Shown here piece by piece: positions 24,910-37,125 of a stretch of 64,000 nucleotides of DNA. Origin of the DNA: Macrophomina tecta (lineage: Eukaryota > Ascomycota > Dothideomycetes > Botryosphaeriales > Botryosphaeriaceae). The notes under the pieces were generated by a model, which worked only from the letters and a program-made list of their open reading frames with translations, had not been told where the DNA came from and searched no databases. Position 1 is the first letter of the stretch. Each line of letters opens with the position of its first letter. Where the stretch lies: contig JAKSGN010000003.1 in the NCBI GenBank assembly GCA_024180945.1, forward strand, positions 2,728,001 through 2,792,000, written 5' to 3'. Position numbers and translations under genes: made by a program.

Positions 24910-27366
24910 ATGGCCGGTCACTTCCCCAACATGACCGGCATGCCGCCTTACTTCAACATGAATTCCCAGCGTCCCATGATGCCCATGGAAAACACCTATC
25001 CCCCGCCCGCCTTTGGCCACAGCCTGCAGCCCTTCCAGACGCTTTCGTCCGAGAACCTCCGCCAGAGCTACGCCGACCTCGACGACCCCAGCCGGACCAT
25101 GCTCCACGCCCAGAGCTCATCCAGAGCCCGCCGGCGCCCTGCTCCCGGCGCCGAGCATGTGAAACACCGCAGGACCCGGAGCGGTTGCTACACCTGCAGA
25201 AATAGACGGGTCAAGGTAGGACGTTGAGACTGCTTTTTTCTCCATTGCCCGACATGGCTGACATGCGCGTTCCGCCAGTGTGATGAGACTCACCCAATCT
25301 GTGAAAGTATGCGTCTCCCGCCCCATTTGGTGGCGCCCTGCTAATTGCGCCCGTCTATGCAGGATGCCGCAAAGGCAACAGAGAGTGCGTCTATCCAGAA
25401 CCCGCCGCAGCCAACAAGTCCAGCCGAAGCAAGACCAAAGGCTCCTCGCCCCAGAGCAATTCGTCTGTTGACGACGACGACGCGGAAGTCAAGGCGCCGC
25501 TACCCGCAATTCCCGATGAGGATGAACCCGGCGATGCATTCAGCCACCGGGCCAGTGTTTCGAATGCAAGCCGCCGCAGTCGAGAACCCTCGAATACGCC
25601 TTCATTGACGCATGGCAAGAGCCCGTCCCCCTCCACCGAAGGATCAAGCACGATTCCCCATGCTCAGCCACGGCCTGTGCCATCCCGGACGTCGAGTCGA
25701 TCAAACCTGCGCAGGTCCCCCATGGAACGCACTTGGGCCGAACTTCCATCAGACGTCCGCTATTATCTCGACTGGTTCCGAAACAATATCACCTGCCACC
25801 ATTACTGCCTCAAGTATGACGGGGCTGACTTCATGCGTACCACTCTGCTCGAGATTGCCGTGCATAACGACCATCTGCTCTATGCCGTCGTTGGTTTCGC
25901 CGCGTACCACCACACTCTCTCCAGGCCGAATGGGAAGATCTTAGATTTCCTCACGTACTACAACCGATCTGTTCAGCTCCTCCGCTTATCTCTGCAGCGA
26001 AGTCAAAGGCGGACCCCTGCTACCCTTCTGACGATTCTACAGCTGGCGACTATTGAGGTACGCTTTTAACCCCTTCATTCGCTCGTCTCATCGCTCACCT
26101 ATCTACTCAGGAATACCTTGGCGACTGGGTGAATCTCATCGGCCACCAGAAAGCCGCATACGAGATCATCACGTCCATGTACACACCCCAGACCATCATG
26201 CAAAACGAAACACTCCGCAGGATCATTACCTGGTATCAACGCTTCGATCTGATGGGTGGAATCATGTCTGGATATGAAACAGTACTTGGCAGAGATTGGT
26301 TCCTGGCTTGCACCGACTACTACACCCAGCAGACGCGCGACAGGCCTCACGAAGTGGGCTGTAAGTTCGATGAGAGACTGTCATTATGCAGACTGTTTGC
26401 CAACGACTGCGCGACTTTATTCGCGCGGAAGGCCAAGGGTCAGATGAGTGATGAGGTTTTCGCGGCGGAATGCATGGCTCTGGATAAGAGAATCGACGAA
26501 TGGCTCGAGCAACTTGATCCCTCCTTGACGGATCCTTCCAAGCATATCACGAACTTCGATGGTTCCCCACCTCGCGACCCTGACGACGTCGTGGACCCTT
26601 ACGATCCTCAGTTCATGTATGGAGACGAGCTGTTCCCGATGAACATCGTCTTCATCGACTACTGGGCCATTGCCCTCATGTTCAAGATGCAACTGTGCAA
26701 CGTCTTCCAGAGGGAACCATCCCCAGAGGTCCAGAAGATCGCCTACGACATTTGCAAGATGTTCGAGTCGCTCGAGATGTACCCTCACAGCCCACCTGGA
26801 ATTGTCATCGAGGCCAGCGCTGCGATCGGAATGGGAGTCGTCCATCTTCCAAGAGACGAAAAACACGTTTCGTGGGGTCGGCGCAAGTTTGCCAAAGTGG
26901 AGGCGCAAGGGTAAGAAGGAGACAAATTCAATAATCAGAGAGGGCGATCTAACCTTCTCTCATTAGGTACATTTACCCCTCCAGCATGCGAATGGGTTTG
27001 AGCGAGGCCTGGGGAGTCGACGTCTCCCAGTCGTGGCTTCCCAACAACGAAGGCATGCCAGAAATCGTCACGCAAATTCGTGGATTCATCGAGGAGCGCG
27101 CCACAATCCCGAAGGATCAAAACCGACAAGACCTCCGTGAGATGCGCGGCATCTTCGAGGGACTTAGCGTCAAAGATCGCAAAGGCAGCGGGGCTAGTCA
27201 TGACTCAGCATCTGCTGTTGCCGCGGCCGCGGCCTTCAACCTCGGCGCCACTGGTGAAGAACTTGCCAGCATGGACTTCGGTGTGGACGATGCCATGATC
27301 TACGAGAACAGCCCGGACTATGGATGGAACTACAGTCCACAAGGAACTCAGTTCTCGGACCATTGA
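24910..27366 (+). CDS. Zn2Cys6 transcription factor with fungal-specific regulatory domain
   Basis: Five exons: 24910-25215, 25279-25306, 25363-26057, 26111-26910 and 26967-27366; 742 residues. The binuclear zinc cluster is at residues 93-120 (Cys93, 96, 103, 110, 113, 120; spacing 2-6-6-2-6), preceded by basic KHRRTRSG. A 28-nt exon encodes CDETHPICE in the middle of the cluster. A disordered Ser/Pro linker follows, then a helical domain beginning near WAELPSDVRYYLDWFRNNIT. It resembles the C-terminal domain of the large fungal C6 family that includes S. pombe Moc3-like proteins, though I would not assign an orthologue. It should act as a DNA-binding nuclear regulator. It stands alone, with 9 kb empty upstream and a transposon 2 kb downstream. 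Confidence 0.9.
25279..25306 (+). other. 28-nt microexon inside the zinc-cluster coding region
   Basis: Flanked by an AG acceptor (CCGCCAG) and a GT donor (GTATGC). It supplies Cys103 and Cys110 and leaves one base of an Arg codon that is completed by the next exon. Without it the zinc cluster lacks two of its six cysteines and the frame is lost. Confidence 0.85.
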
Positions 27367-29288
27367 GTAACATTGCCATGCTCATTCCCCAGGGTCGTGA
27401 GGGGTAATAGGGTTGCAACAGCAAGCCCGCAGCAGTCCCGCAGCGGCTAGTGACGGCCACGGTCGGAACCCCTGTTACCAACTCGTGTCAAGATAAGCTC
27501 TTGACGACGAATTTCCATCAGACCAGCGTTACATGTGGGCCAAGGGCGCGGGTTGAAAGATTCGTGGTCCACGTGCGACTAGTGGCCACTTCGGATGACT
27601 TTCCGCCAGGAAAAACAAAGTTGGGTCATGGTCTGAGGATGACCCACTTTGCGGGTGAGAAATAACCGGTGGTGCAGCCCACCGTACCTTCCTGATTAGG
27701 AATGGGGCTGCGATATTGGATATTGATCCTTCAAACTACGCCGCGCACGTTACTGCTCTACTTGATGAGTGATATATGTCCAAGTATCACTTTTCTTATT
27801 TTCCATCGTTTCTCCTCTGTATTATTCCGGAACATATTTTTATTGTAAATCTTTTTTTTTTTTTTTTTTGCATCCCTTCTATACCTCATATTTTCTCGCC
27901 TGTTCCCTTCGACCACCTGATTTGCGCATATACATCGTTTAGCACTGCATTGCTTTTTACTTTTTACATTTAGCCACTGGGAAATATTCTGGCTGAAGAT
28001 TTCCCTTCGATATCGTTTGTATTCGAAGGGACATATCATCTCAAAACATACACGGCCGAAAAGGAACGGAGGTCCGGGAGTTACGCAATCGGGGGATTCA
28101 ACACTTGCGGGCGCATGGAATCTGAGCAGGTGCTGTGGGATTTTGGTTTTTAGGGCGTTCATGTCTTCATTTGGGAGCGCACAAACAAAATTCTCGAGAA
28201 CTGTATTACTAGCTTTTCTTTTGTTCCCTCTATCTCCTTTGTTACCTTTTCCTCTTGCTTCATATTACAAGTCACTCATCGCATGAATGATCAAAATCGC
28301 GCGAAAATCATGAAGAAACGCTTCCTGATTGAAATCTGACTCTTCTGCCATAATGTGATGATCAGCGCATGGTCAGTGAGAAGATGGCCTTGAACAAGAC
28401 CCGACCACTCATGCACGCAACGCGTGACGTCGCGGTAGGGGGCAGGAGGAGCCCGTTGGAACTGTTGCCTGGCATGCATGCAAGTGTACGTCGATTATTC
28501 ACGCCCGGATGACAGACGGCAGCCTACACTACTGCTTCATGCACCTGCTTTCGCCCATCCTTTTTTCAGCCCACCCACCATCTTAGCAAATACGAGGACC
28601 ACAGAACCTGGACCGCACCAGACCCGGACGGAGCCGTTAGTTCCCCGAGTCCCCGGTGTACCCTGGCCCGGCTTTTGGGGAGAGACAAAGAGTCCGACAG
28701 CGGAAAAGAGAGAGGGGGTGTCGCTCCTGTCGATCTTAAGACCACAGAGCACCGATAGTATCGACGCCAAAACAGAGCGAAATCGCGCCAGCACCGAATC
28801 GCGAAGAGTCCCGGAATCATGCGTATCATTTCGACTATCGGGGGTGCCAGAAATCTCGCGCCGCTGGATGAGAGGCGAGCGGGGCGATGGGGCGGCGGCA
28901 GCGGCCATCGGTGCGTGCGCTCTCTGCGCCAATCTTCTACCCAGTTCAACACGGAGAAATAGAGCGCGCCGGTTGGGTGAGTGAGATGACAGCATGAATG
29001 CGACAATACACTTGTTATCGTTTTTCAGCCTCTCGTCATCTTCCCGCCTCTAACGAGCAAAAGGGCAAGGAAGTTATGAAGAAACCAAAAAAAGACAAAG
29101 AAAAAAAGGAAAGGAACAGAAGGATCACGCATGTCTTCCTGCAGCAACAGACACATACAGGCAGAGCAGCAGCACGCAAGAACGGAACATAGCACCAAAG
29201 AGAGAGAGTGTGTGTGTGTGATCTACTTGACGTCATTTCCCGCCGGCCGCTTCTCCCTCTCTTCTTTTGCTTCTTCGAGGCAATGCGG
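27367..29288. other. Intergenic between C6 regulator and hAT element
   Basis: No gene recognised. It contains the 3' region of the C6 gene, a poly-T tract near 27850-27869 and an open frame at 28478-28984 rich in Arg/Pro without domain motifs. Confidence 0.5.
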
Positions 29289-29296
29289 CTGCGCAG
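29289..29296. repeat. Left target-site duplication of the hAT element
   Basis: CTGCGCAG directly abuts the left terminus CAGACATCCC. The same 8 bp follow the right terminus at 32022-32029. The sequence fits the nTnnnnAn preference of hAT insertions. Confidence 0.85.
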
Positions 29297-32021
29297 CAGA
29301 CATCCCAATAATAAATAAATACATAATATTGACATATTCTTATGTATTCATTGGCAGATCCTAATATTATTATCGATTGCTAAGCTTATCAATAATTATT
29401 AATATAAAACTGAAGCGCCATGCATGTCGTCGTTGCCGCCAGCAATATCCATGACCTTACCATCTACTGCCACGTAGACTTTGCGGACCAAGTCATTCTT
29501 CACCCAGTTGCTCAGGCATTGAAGCTTCTCGATAGTATCAGGCGAGAGCCGTGCCCTGTCCCAAGAAATTGTCCGCCTTGCGCAAGAGAATACCCGTTCC
29601 GGATCGTCGGACATCGCCGGCACACTTAGTATGTCAATGGCCAATTGGTGTAAACGTGGATACTCAATTCTCTGTTCTTCTCGACACCACCATTCAAGCG
29701 GTGTTTTGGTCGTCATAGGTCTTGGCGGAGAATTGACGAATTTTTCGAATTCATCCTCATCTCCGGGTTCATCCAAGACACTCATTGACTGCTTGATACG
29801 CTCGTACGGTGTTACTTCCCGTCGTTCGTCGTTCAGCCGAGCCGCGGACTCCGACGGGAGTGGCCGGTCCTTGTACTTCGCCCAATGCTGCCGTGCACCA
29901 GCAATAGCGGTCTGCCTCCATTCCTCTGCCCAGTGGCGGTCAAGGTACCTCCGGCGCTTTTCTGGATGGAGCAATAATGCCGTGGCATATATTGGGTTTC
30001 TGTCACTCTCTTCATAATACTTCGAGAGAACCCACCAACCCATGTGAATGGAATGAACCATACGCGCGTTGCTGGCGTATTTGCCCTGCTTTAACATCAG
30101 TCCAGGTCTGGTAATCGATCGAGCCGTCCATGGCTTACCTTGGCATTCTCAAACTGCATGAAAAGAATATCCATATTCTCTAGCACCTGATCTATTGATG
30201 CCCACTCCATTTGCTGCTCCAAGGTCGCTTGGTAAAACGGCTGCAAGAACTCGTGAGTCATTTTGAGTACTTGCCAATCATCATGTGTGAGGATGTCGTC
30301 TTCCAGCTCGTTGTGGTATTGGTTGAGGAATATTGACAATGGACCCTCTTGGCTGATAGCCGCATCAAGCAACTTGAACCATGAGTTCCAACGGGTGATA
30401 TTGTCAATTCCAAGCGCCTTTTCTGCAATGTCATCCCATGCATCGTTGCGCACTGTGGAATTACGGATGAACACCGCAATGTTATGGAGTTTACCCATTG
30501 GGCCGATGCTCCGCCAGCCGGCAGTGTCATGGCGTTTCTTGCGCCTGTCGTGACTCTTGTGACAAGTGTTCGACTGAATTTGGTCGTGTAACGCGTCCGC
30601 AACTGTTACATCATTTACCTCGTGTTGCGCCTGCGCAATTGCGGCCTGCAGAGCGTCCTCACTAGTTGCAAAGAGAAAGGCTTGAAGGGACAAGTTAATG
30701 ATGTGGCCGGCACACCGCGTTCGAGAGGACACTGGGTCAAGTGTAAGGCCGTACTCTTGCGACAGCTCAACAGCAAGTTGGCGGAGACAGGTGTCATTCT
30801 TTGCGTCATTGTCCCCAGTGAAGTAGCCGATTCGGGGCGCTAAGTGGTACTGTCGGATAATCGTCATCAAGTGAGGTGCCATAGCCGTGCCGGCGTGAGA
30901 GCGGCGGAGGTTTGGTAGCCCTAGCAATGCTTTCCGAGGTTTGTAGGCCTCGTCAACCCATTGGGCGTGAACAGCGATATAGGCCTTCCGCTGAGGAGAA
31001 GACCATACGTCCATAGCAATGTGTACGAGGCTCCGGGCACGTTCTAGCCATTCCTTTACGGATTGTTGATGCGCATCGTAGGCCCTATCCAAGTCCGCCG
31101 CAACTGTGCTACCGGAATCAGTTAGGAACTCTTCAACGGCAGGGTTTATCGCGGCCAGAAGTGCCTGGTATTCCGGCCAGGTTACGAAGTTGAGCGGTAA
31201 ATGTTTATGTGCGGATAGCAACATCTGTGCCTCTCGAAAGGCATCGACATTGATTACACTCCGTAGAGTGTTCATCTCATTCTCCCTGACTTGCTGCAGC
31301 CGCTTGCCGGTTGTTCTTGCGAAGGCATGTTCGATGGCTAGTTGGCGCCTGTTTTGAGATTTTGAATCCTCTCGAACAAGTATGTGATGAGCCTTCTCGA
31401 GATGATAGCGGGCGTTGCCAGATATGTGGGTTGACCAGGATGGATTGCGACAACGCGTGCAGTAGTGAAGTAATTTCCCGCTCATAGTACGTGGCTCGTC
31501 GCCTTGAGCTTCTCGAAAGTGATCCCATGTTGATGTGGCTCTCAGTTTCCGTCTCTTGACCGTATGCTGAGCTGACGATGCCTCGGGTTCTGACAGTGTG
31601 CTGGCAACTTGTGAGGCACTGTCAGAGGGTACCACGGAGGAAGAACTTGACGGGGCATTGGATTGGGGCAGTGAGGATATGTTGACGTCCATTGTCGTGT
31701 GTAGAGATATGTCGCTGATGTATTACGAACTGCGTACTTGCAACGTGACGGGTATGGCGAGGCAGCAGTTTCGGTTGCTAGGAGTTACAAACATTGGAGT
31801 TCACCTCCTATCTAGAGGCCTGATAAGCAGTAATATGCGTACAAGACTGCAATTTAATCTGAAACACTCTGGGGGAATTGGCGCTGGAAAATAGTGGGCC
31901 TATATTATTAATAGTTAACAATATATATTTATTGGCAGCGTCTATATTATTATCCTTATGGAAAAGCTTAACAATAAATATGCCCTTAATAATAAATATA
32001 TATTTATTACTGGGATGTCTG
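29297..32021 (-). mobile_element. Complete hAT-superfamily DNA transposon (2725 bp)
   Basis: The ends form a terminal inverted repeat: 5' CAGACATCCCARTAATAAAT at the left and its complement at the right, with one mismatch (R) over about 20 bp. An 8-bp direct duplication CTGCGCAG flanks the element. Subterminal sequence on both sides is AT-rich, with repeated TTATTAATA-like and TTGGCAG motifs. The only gene is the transposase, whose stop lies about 100 bp inside the left end and whose start lies about 330 bp inside the right end. No stop codons or frameshifts are seen in it, arguing for a recent insertion that escaped repeat-induced mutation. Confidence 0.92.
29399..31692 (-). CDS. hAT transposase with BED zinc finger
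   Basis: Two exons, 31692-30139 and 30085-29399, joined in phase 0 by a 53-nt intron (GTAAGC..CAG, branch-like CTGAT); 746 residues. Order of parts: a Ser-rich N-terminus; a BED zinc finger with Cys78, Cys81, His97 and His102; the first catalytic aspartate in AMDVWSS (Asp228); the second in FTGDNDAKND (Asp294); a C-x2-H motif RCAGHIINL (Cys327, His330); an RW motif (TRWNSWF); and the C-terminal hAT dimerisation region, where the catalytic glutamate lies in DDPERVFS (Glu681), followed by RRTISWDRARLSPDTIEKLQ. All key residues expected of Hermes/Ac-type enzymes are present, so the protein may be active. It excises and reinserts the element through the terminal repeats in the nucleus. Confidence 0.93.
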
Positions 32022-32029
32022 CTGCGCAG
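32022..32029. repeat. Right target-site duplication of the hAT element
   Basis: CTGCGCAG directly follows the right terminus GGGATGTCTG and is identical to the left copy at 29289-29296. Confidence 0.85.
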
Positions 32030-32388
32030 CCACCCGTGGTACCCGCATGGCTCGGGCCTTGCTTCCCGTTTCTGTGCTGTGTCTCTCGTTATTTTCCGCC
32101 ACTTTTTTTTTCCCCTCTCTTTCCTTTCCCCTTCTCGAATTGCTCTTTGAACACACGCACGCACGCGTTGGACAGAAAAGAGTAAAGCCGTCGATCTTAT
32201 CCGTTCATGCTATTTTTGGTCTCGAACGCCCCATGCTCCAACCCCCACCCCATCGTTCTGCGGTTGTTCTTTGGGTCTTTCTTTTCTCTCCGCAGTAATG
32301 CCAGACTCATTTCCCGCGTGCGAGAGGGAAAGCGCAAAGGGCATCCCATCGGTCGGACGGGCACCGTAAAGTTTGGGATGTGCGTGCA

Positions 32389-32450
32389 CACAAACACACA
32401 CGCACGCACACACGCACACATAGACGCATACACGGACGCGCAAGAGCGCA
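32389..32450. repeat. Degenerate (CA)n microsatellite
   Basis: Imperfect CA/CG-CA dinucleotide and CACG tetranucleotide repeat in intergenic DNA just right of the hAT element. Confidence 0.8.
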
Positions 32451-32515
32451 CTCGGATAATCCTGTTCCGACTCGTTGGTTTTGCATGGGGCACGGTAGGG
32501 CAGGACAGTGCGTGA

Positions 32516-32596
32516 ACGGACGGGCGGACGGACGTCGAACCGGGGGGGAAGGGAGGGAGGGAGGGAGGGACGGACGGACGGACGGACGGGGGGCAT
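32516..32596. repeat. GGAC/GGGA minisatellite with G-quadruplex potential
   Basis: The plus strand shows runs of GGAC and GGGA units with a central G7, then several G3 runs spaced by single A residues, and a final G6. At least four closely spaced G3 runs satisfy the simple G-quadruplex pattern. Confidence 0.85.
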
Positions 32597-33052
32597 GGTA
32601 TGTTAGTTTGGGGTTTGATGAGGATCCGACGATGTTCGGAGGCAGGGCGACCGACCGCACAGGCTGATGACTGACATGCGCTGATGACTGACATATGCGT
32701 TCGCGACTAACTTCTCATGCCCGCCCCCGCGCGGTTCTTTGGCTCGGCGGGGAGGAGTAGTGAAGGGCCGAAGGAAAGAAAGGAAGAAAAAGGAAAGGGG
32801 AGGTGTCGTCGGATTAAGCACCGTCTTTTGGTCTAGCCTGTGCGCCCAACTGCGTGGTCTTTTTCCCTTCGCACATCACCGGTAAATTTTTTTTTTTGAG
32901 GGTCTTATTTCCACAAAGCTACCTCCGAAGGGGGCTGTGCATGTGGAGTTGTGCCTGATCTTCAAGGCAGAGAGAAAGGAGGGCAGTGAGAAGATTTACC
33001 GTCCGAATACGAATACGCGGGGTGGACATCATACCGATTCCACGAACGGATA

Positions 33053-33079
33053 GAAAAGAAAAGAAAAGAAAAGAAAAGA
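33053..33079. repeat. (GAAAA)n microsatellite
   Basis: About five tandem GAAAA pentamers, intergenic. Confidence 0.9.
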
Positions 33080-33555
33080 TAGCACGCAATAACATCGATC
33101 GAAAGCTGTGTCGAGAAAGTTTGGCGCAGAGAAAAGGCTAAATTCCAGACCGCCGTCCGCTGATAGTGCAGAGAAATGAAAGGGAACCGCTATACAAACA
33201 AGAGGCGGGAAAAAGGTTTCGCGTCCTGACCGGGGTATCTGGTCAACAGCAAAGACTGCCCCTTCTTTTCATCAACTTCGGAGCAAAACCACCCGTCTTC
33301 ATTCCGCCGAGAGACCAGTCTTGCGGGAGAAGAAATCTATCATCAAGGCCTTCCCCTGACGGGAGAGCAGAGAACAGTAACCAGCTTAGCTTCGTTCAGA
33401 AAGAGCATACGTATGCCAAGTTACTGACTTCACGCGCCCTCGCGGCTCTTGCGGTAGCTCGCCTATCGCTCAAGCATTTATGTTAGACTTGTACTGGTTC
33501 GAGGCCGCAGCGATATAGGAGAAGAGAAAGAGCGGGGTTTGGGATTAAGATACGA

Positions 33556-34818
33556 TCAATTGTGATGACGCACCTCCTGCTCAACCTGCAGCTGATCGAC
33601 CACGGGGGCCAGCTCGCTCAGGATCTCATAGGCCTTCTTGTGGTACTCGAGCTGGGCGGCGATAAGGTCGGCGAGATTGCGCAGCGGCTCGGGAGTGTCC
33701 AGCACCTGCGTTCCGGGGAACCCATGTTAGCAACAGACGCTCGCCGATAAGTCCGGATAAGGGAGGGGGAGGGGAAATCCCATACATTTTTCATAACACC
33801 CACCGCCTCCTCTGTCTGGCCGACAAATTCGTCCTCAGCCTGCTCGATCTGTGCCCTGGCCTCCTCGGAAATGTGCTCGTCGTCTCCAGCCGTCTTCGCG
33901 CCGGGCAGGGCAAAGGCACCGCCCTTGGCCTTGGCCTTGGTGGCATCCAAGCTCAGACGGGCGTTCTCGACCTGCTTGCGGGCGCGGGTGGCGAACATGA
34001 TGTTGGTGTTGAGGGTGGTGCTCCAGCCGGCGAGGAAGCGGCTCTGGATCTGGGCGTCCTGGGCGAGGCGGGCCTCGCCAACCTTCTCCATCGACACGGC
34101 ATACTTTTCGAGGGCGGTGGCCAAGGGGTCTTCGGAGGAGCTGCCGTGGTCCTGGCTCAGGAGGGTGGAGCTGTTGAGGGCGGCGCGGGCGATTGCGTGG
34201 TTGAAGGTCTTGGGCTGGGGCTTGGCCGACGGCGGGGCAGTCAAGGCAGCCTGGGCCTCGGCGGGCGAAGTGGCCGAGGAGAGCAGGGCAACCTTCTCGG
34301 AGACGGTGCGGCCCAGGTCGTTGAAGGACTCGCGGATATTGGTGGGGTAGTCATAGGCTTCGTTGGTGTACTGCGAGCTGGTCGGGGTCAGCGGGGCGGA
34401 GGGGCGAGGGGCGCGGCGGCAGTGGGCGGGAGGACGTACGTGACCTGCAGCATCTTCTGGTGGACCGTCTTCAGGGCGTCGACGCGCTTTTCAAGCTCGA
34501 TGTAGTCGGGGGGGAGCTGGGTCTGGGGGCGGCGCAAGGCATCAGCGGTCTGGCAGCACGGCGGGATGCGGCGGGGGGGCTACCTTGTCCTCAGCCTGAC
34601 CCAATTGTTCCTTGACATACTGCTGGGTACGGGCGGCGAAGGGGGTGAAGGAGGCACTGCGGCGAGCGGGAGGTCAGCGGTGCGGGCAGAGATGGACAGC
34701 AGGCGGGTGCTGGTCTTGGGAGGGCGGGTGCGGGCGCGGGCTCGGGCGCGAAGGCAGGTTGCGGGAAGCGGCGGGCGACGCACGTGAAGTTCTTGCCGAA
34801 AGACTGGAATTTGTCCAT
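33556..34818 (-). CDS. BAR-domain protein, Gvp36-like
   Basis: Five exons: 34818-34784, 34656-34584, 34522-34440, 34377-33786 and from 33705 leftward; about 310 residues. The N-terminus MDKFQSFGKNFTASF is followed by an amphipathic/helical BAR region: QQYVKEQLGQAEDKTQLPPD, IELEKRVDALKTVHQKMLQV, then YTNEAYDYP, the long helices around EKYAVSMEKVGEARLAQDAQ and a final helix AAQLEYHKKAYEILSELAP. This matches fungal Gvp36-type BAR proteins that bind curved Golgi/endocytic membranes. The C-terminus is uncertain. Read through, the protein ends EQEVRHHN at 33556. If a further intron (GTGCGT..CCAG) is spliced, it ends EQEYKSNINA with the stop at 33470-33472, which I find about equally plausible. The gene is minus-strand and isolated, with the hAT element 1.5 kb from its 3' end. 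Confidence 0.85.
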
Positions 34819-37053
34819 GGTGGGCGGTGGGCTGCGGCGGAGGCGGGATGGATGGGAGCGTGTTTGTGCAGTGTTGTGGGCGAGGACGAGAGGCCGCGAT
34901 TCTGCATGTGAGGTTGCCAGGGCGGGTGCTGTGGCTTGGAACGGCAAGGCGCTCCTGCACCTCACTGGAGTCCCGCTCCCACTCTTCCGCCCGTCCATCT
35001 ACTCGACACACCTCCCCCGGTCCGCCCCTACCCCCCCGCGCCAGGCAGTGGCAGACGGCGAGCAGCACAAGCATTGTTCTCTGCTTTCCCATCTTCTCTC
35101 CGACTCCACCTCCGTTTTCCATTCCCTACTTGCAGCTGCGAGGTGAACTCAGTCAACGGACACGTTTGCACTGGACGCCTTTTCATCAAACCCTCCTCGG
35201 CCGCCCGATTGGACCTTCCGCCTCGTTCGCAGAGGCTCGTCCAACCCCCCAAAGCCTTCCGTTATCCTGACGCCATGCCGTTCTACAGCTGCTTCCAACC
35301 ATATATCGTTCGGGTATCGTCCACCTGACCATTTCCGGCGTGTGGTTACAATCAGCCGTTGGGGCAACAGCGCCTCCTTAATGACTGCTACCAGGGAGTG
35401 TGATTGGGGATCCTGTCTGGCCTCTCGATAGGAACTTTCGGCCGTGTAGCTCAGCAGCTTTGCTCTATGATCTCTCCTCCGTGCATTGACGCACTACTTT
35501 GGTAAGCTCACTGAACCCTGTTCTACTCAATCGTGTGGCATTTCCATTCTATTGATATAAAACGCAGACATGAGAGTCGCCAGCTTACTTTTCTCTTAAC
35601 AGCGCAATAGCTGAGTCATCGAGGGAGTGCCCTTAGCTCGGCAGTCCTATTCTCCACAGCCTATGCGTTGGCAAGTCAAGAATTCTAGAACGCAGGAAAA
35701 GCAACCAGAGGACCCACTGATAAGCGAAGCGGGAGGTACCAAAAAAAAAAAAGAAACTTATACGTACAACAGCCAGGATTCCCCAATGGTCACCCACTTG
35801 AGTACTAATTGGCCGGTTCGCAGCTTGAATATCGGAGAGCGGACGGGATCCGTTATATTCTGCGACCTATGGTCGTACGTGACATTCATTATCCCAAACA
35901 AAGACTATGACCACCAGGTACCGCTGCTGCCTATCGAAAAGGGCTGGACGGGAACTCGGGTTTGACAACGGCATGGCCATGTGTCGGCTTCATCAGCATC
36001 TCACTTCAACAATGGGGCCAATTCCATTCCACGGACGGCACCTCAGCTGTTTTGCGATTTGAAGTCGTACGGGACCCGCCTGGTTTGCTCGTGGATTCCT
36101 CGGGCAGTGCTGGACGGGAAGCCAAATTTCACTCTACATGACAGTACTCATGCAAGGCTAGGGGCGCATGATTGGTTTCTAAAGCGCATACCCCGAGGCA
36201 ATGCTTCGTGAGGTCCTACAGGAGACATCAGCCAGGCGAGGGTGTCTTCATGAAAAACTGCCAGGCCCTTCAAGCTGCTACACTTCAGGAACACAGAACT
36301 ACCACAGGTTTACCGGAAATATTGCCGGCATGGATGGAGATCTGTCTTCGGCCGGTCTAATTCTGGCTGCTGTCTCTCGGCCTTCTGGCATCATAATGAT
36401 CTTGGACAGGCACTTGGTTCATCCTTCACAATTTTGATGTCTTGCGCCTTGAGTGCAGACGTATGTGAACTTGAAATGTCTGTCCGGATGTAAGTATCTA
36501 GCAAGACAATAGCCAATTCTTTCCGGACAAATGCTTCACCCCACCTTTGTATCTCAGAGACAGACATCTAAAGCTTGCATCTCCTTGAGATCAGCCACGT
36601 TTCCAAGGCACTGGAGTCAGGACCTAATTCAGATTGAACTTCTGCCCTCTTTGGATACCCTGGCCAGCCGAAGCCAATTGGTTCTCCGAATGAAGCTAAA
36701 TGGCCCCGGCGATTTCTCGGCGGATGAAAAATTCGTCCAGATGCCGTACCCACCTTCACAGGAAGCCGAAGGATTATTGGATAGACTCATGCGAAGCTAT
36801 GCAGAGCCTTGGTGTTCGGAAAGATTGAGCTGATAGAGCAGGAACCGTTCTCGTGACCAATGTTTCCGAGACTGTCTCCCCTGAATCGAACACGCTACTA
36901 TACACGAAAATACATCAGCAATTATGTCTTCCACGCCATTTCCAGCCTTATCACCAAAACTTCTGGAGATCATAAAGCCCAACCGCGAGTGTTCTTTCAT
37001 CAATCGATCTGAAAGCAGTCTGATTGGTTATAACTCTTCCGGTTATCACAACT
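34819..37053. other. Intergenic, BAR-gene promoter side
   Basis: Contains the BAR gene 5' region at its left end. Otherwise I see only short open frames without domain motifs. Confidence 0.5.
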
Positions 37054-37125
37054 GGCCGCATGGCCCAATGGCAAGGCGCTTGACTACGAATCAAGAGATT
37101 CCAGGTTCGACCCCTGGTGTGGTCA
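37054..37125 (+). tRNA. tRNA-Arg (anticodon ACG)
   Basis: A complete 72-nt cloverleaf. Acceptor GGCCGCA pairs with TGTGGTC (two G-T pairs). D stem GCC/GGC. Anticodon stem CTTGA/TCAAG encloses loop CTACGAA with anticodon ACG. Variable loop AGATT. T arm CCAGG-TTCGACC-CCTGG. Discriminator base A. The B box GGTTCGACC is canonical. No intron. A TTTT tract at 37129 onward would terminate Pol III. ACG (read as ICG) decodes CGU/CGC/CGA. Confidence 0.95.

Noticed and set aside
28478..28984. 168-codon plus-strand frame left of the hAT element
   Set aside because: No motif, biased composition and a comparable frame on the other strand.
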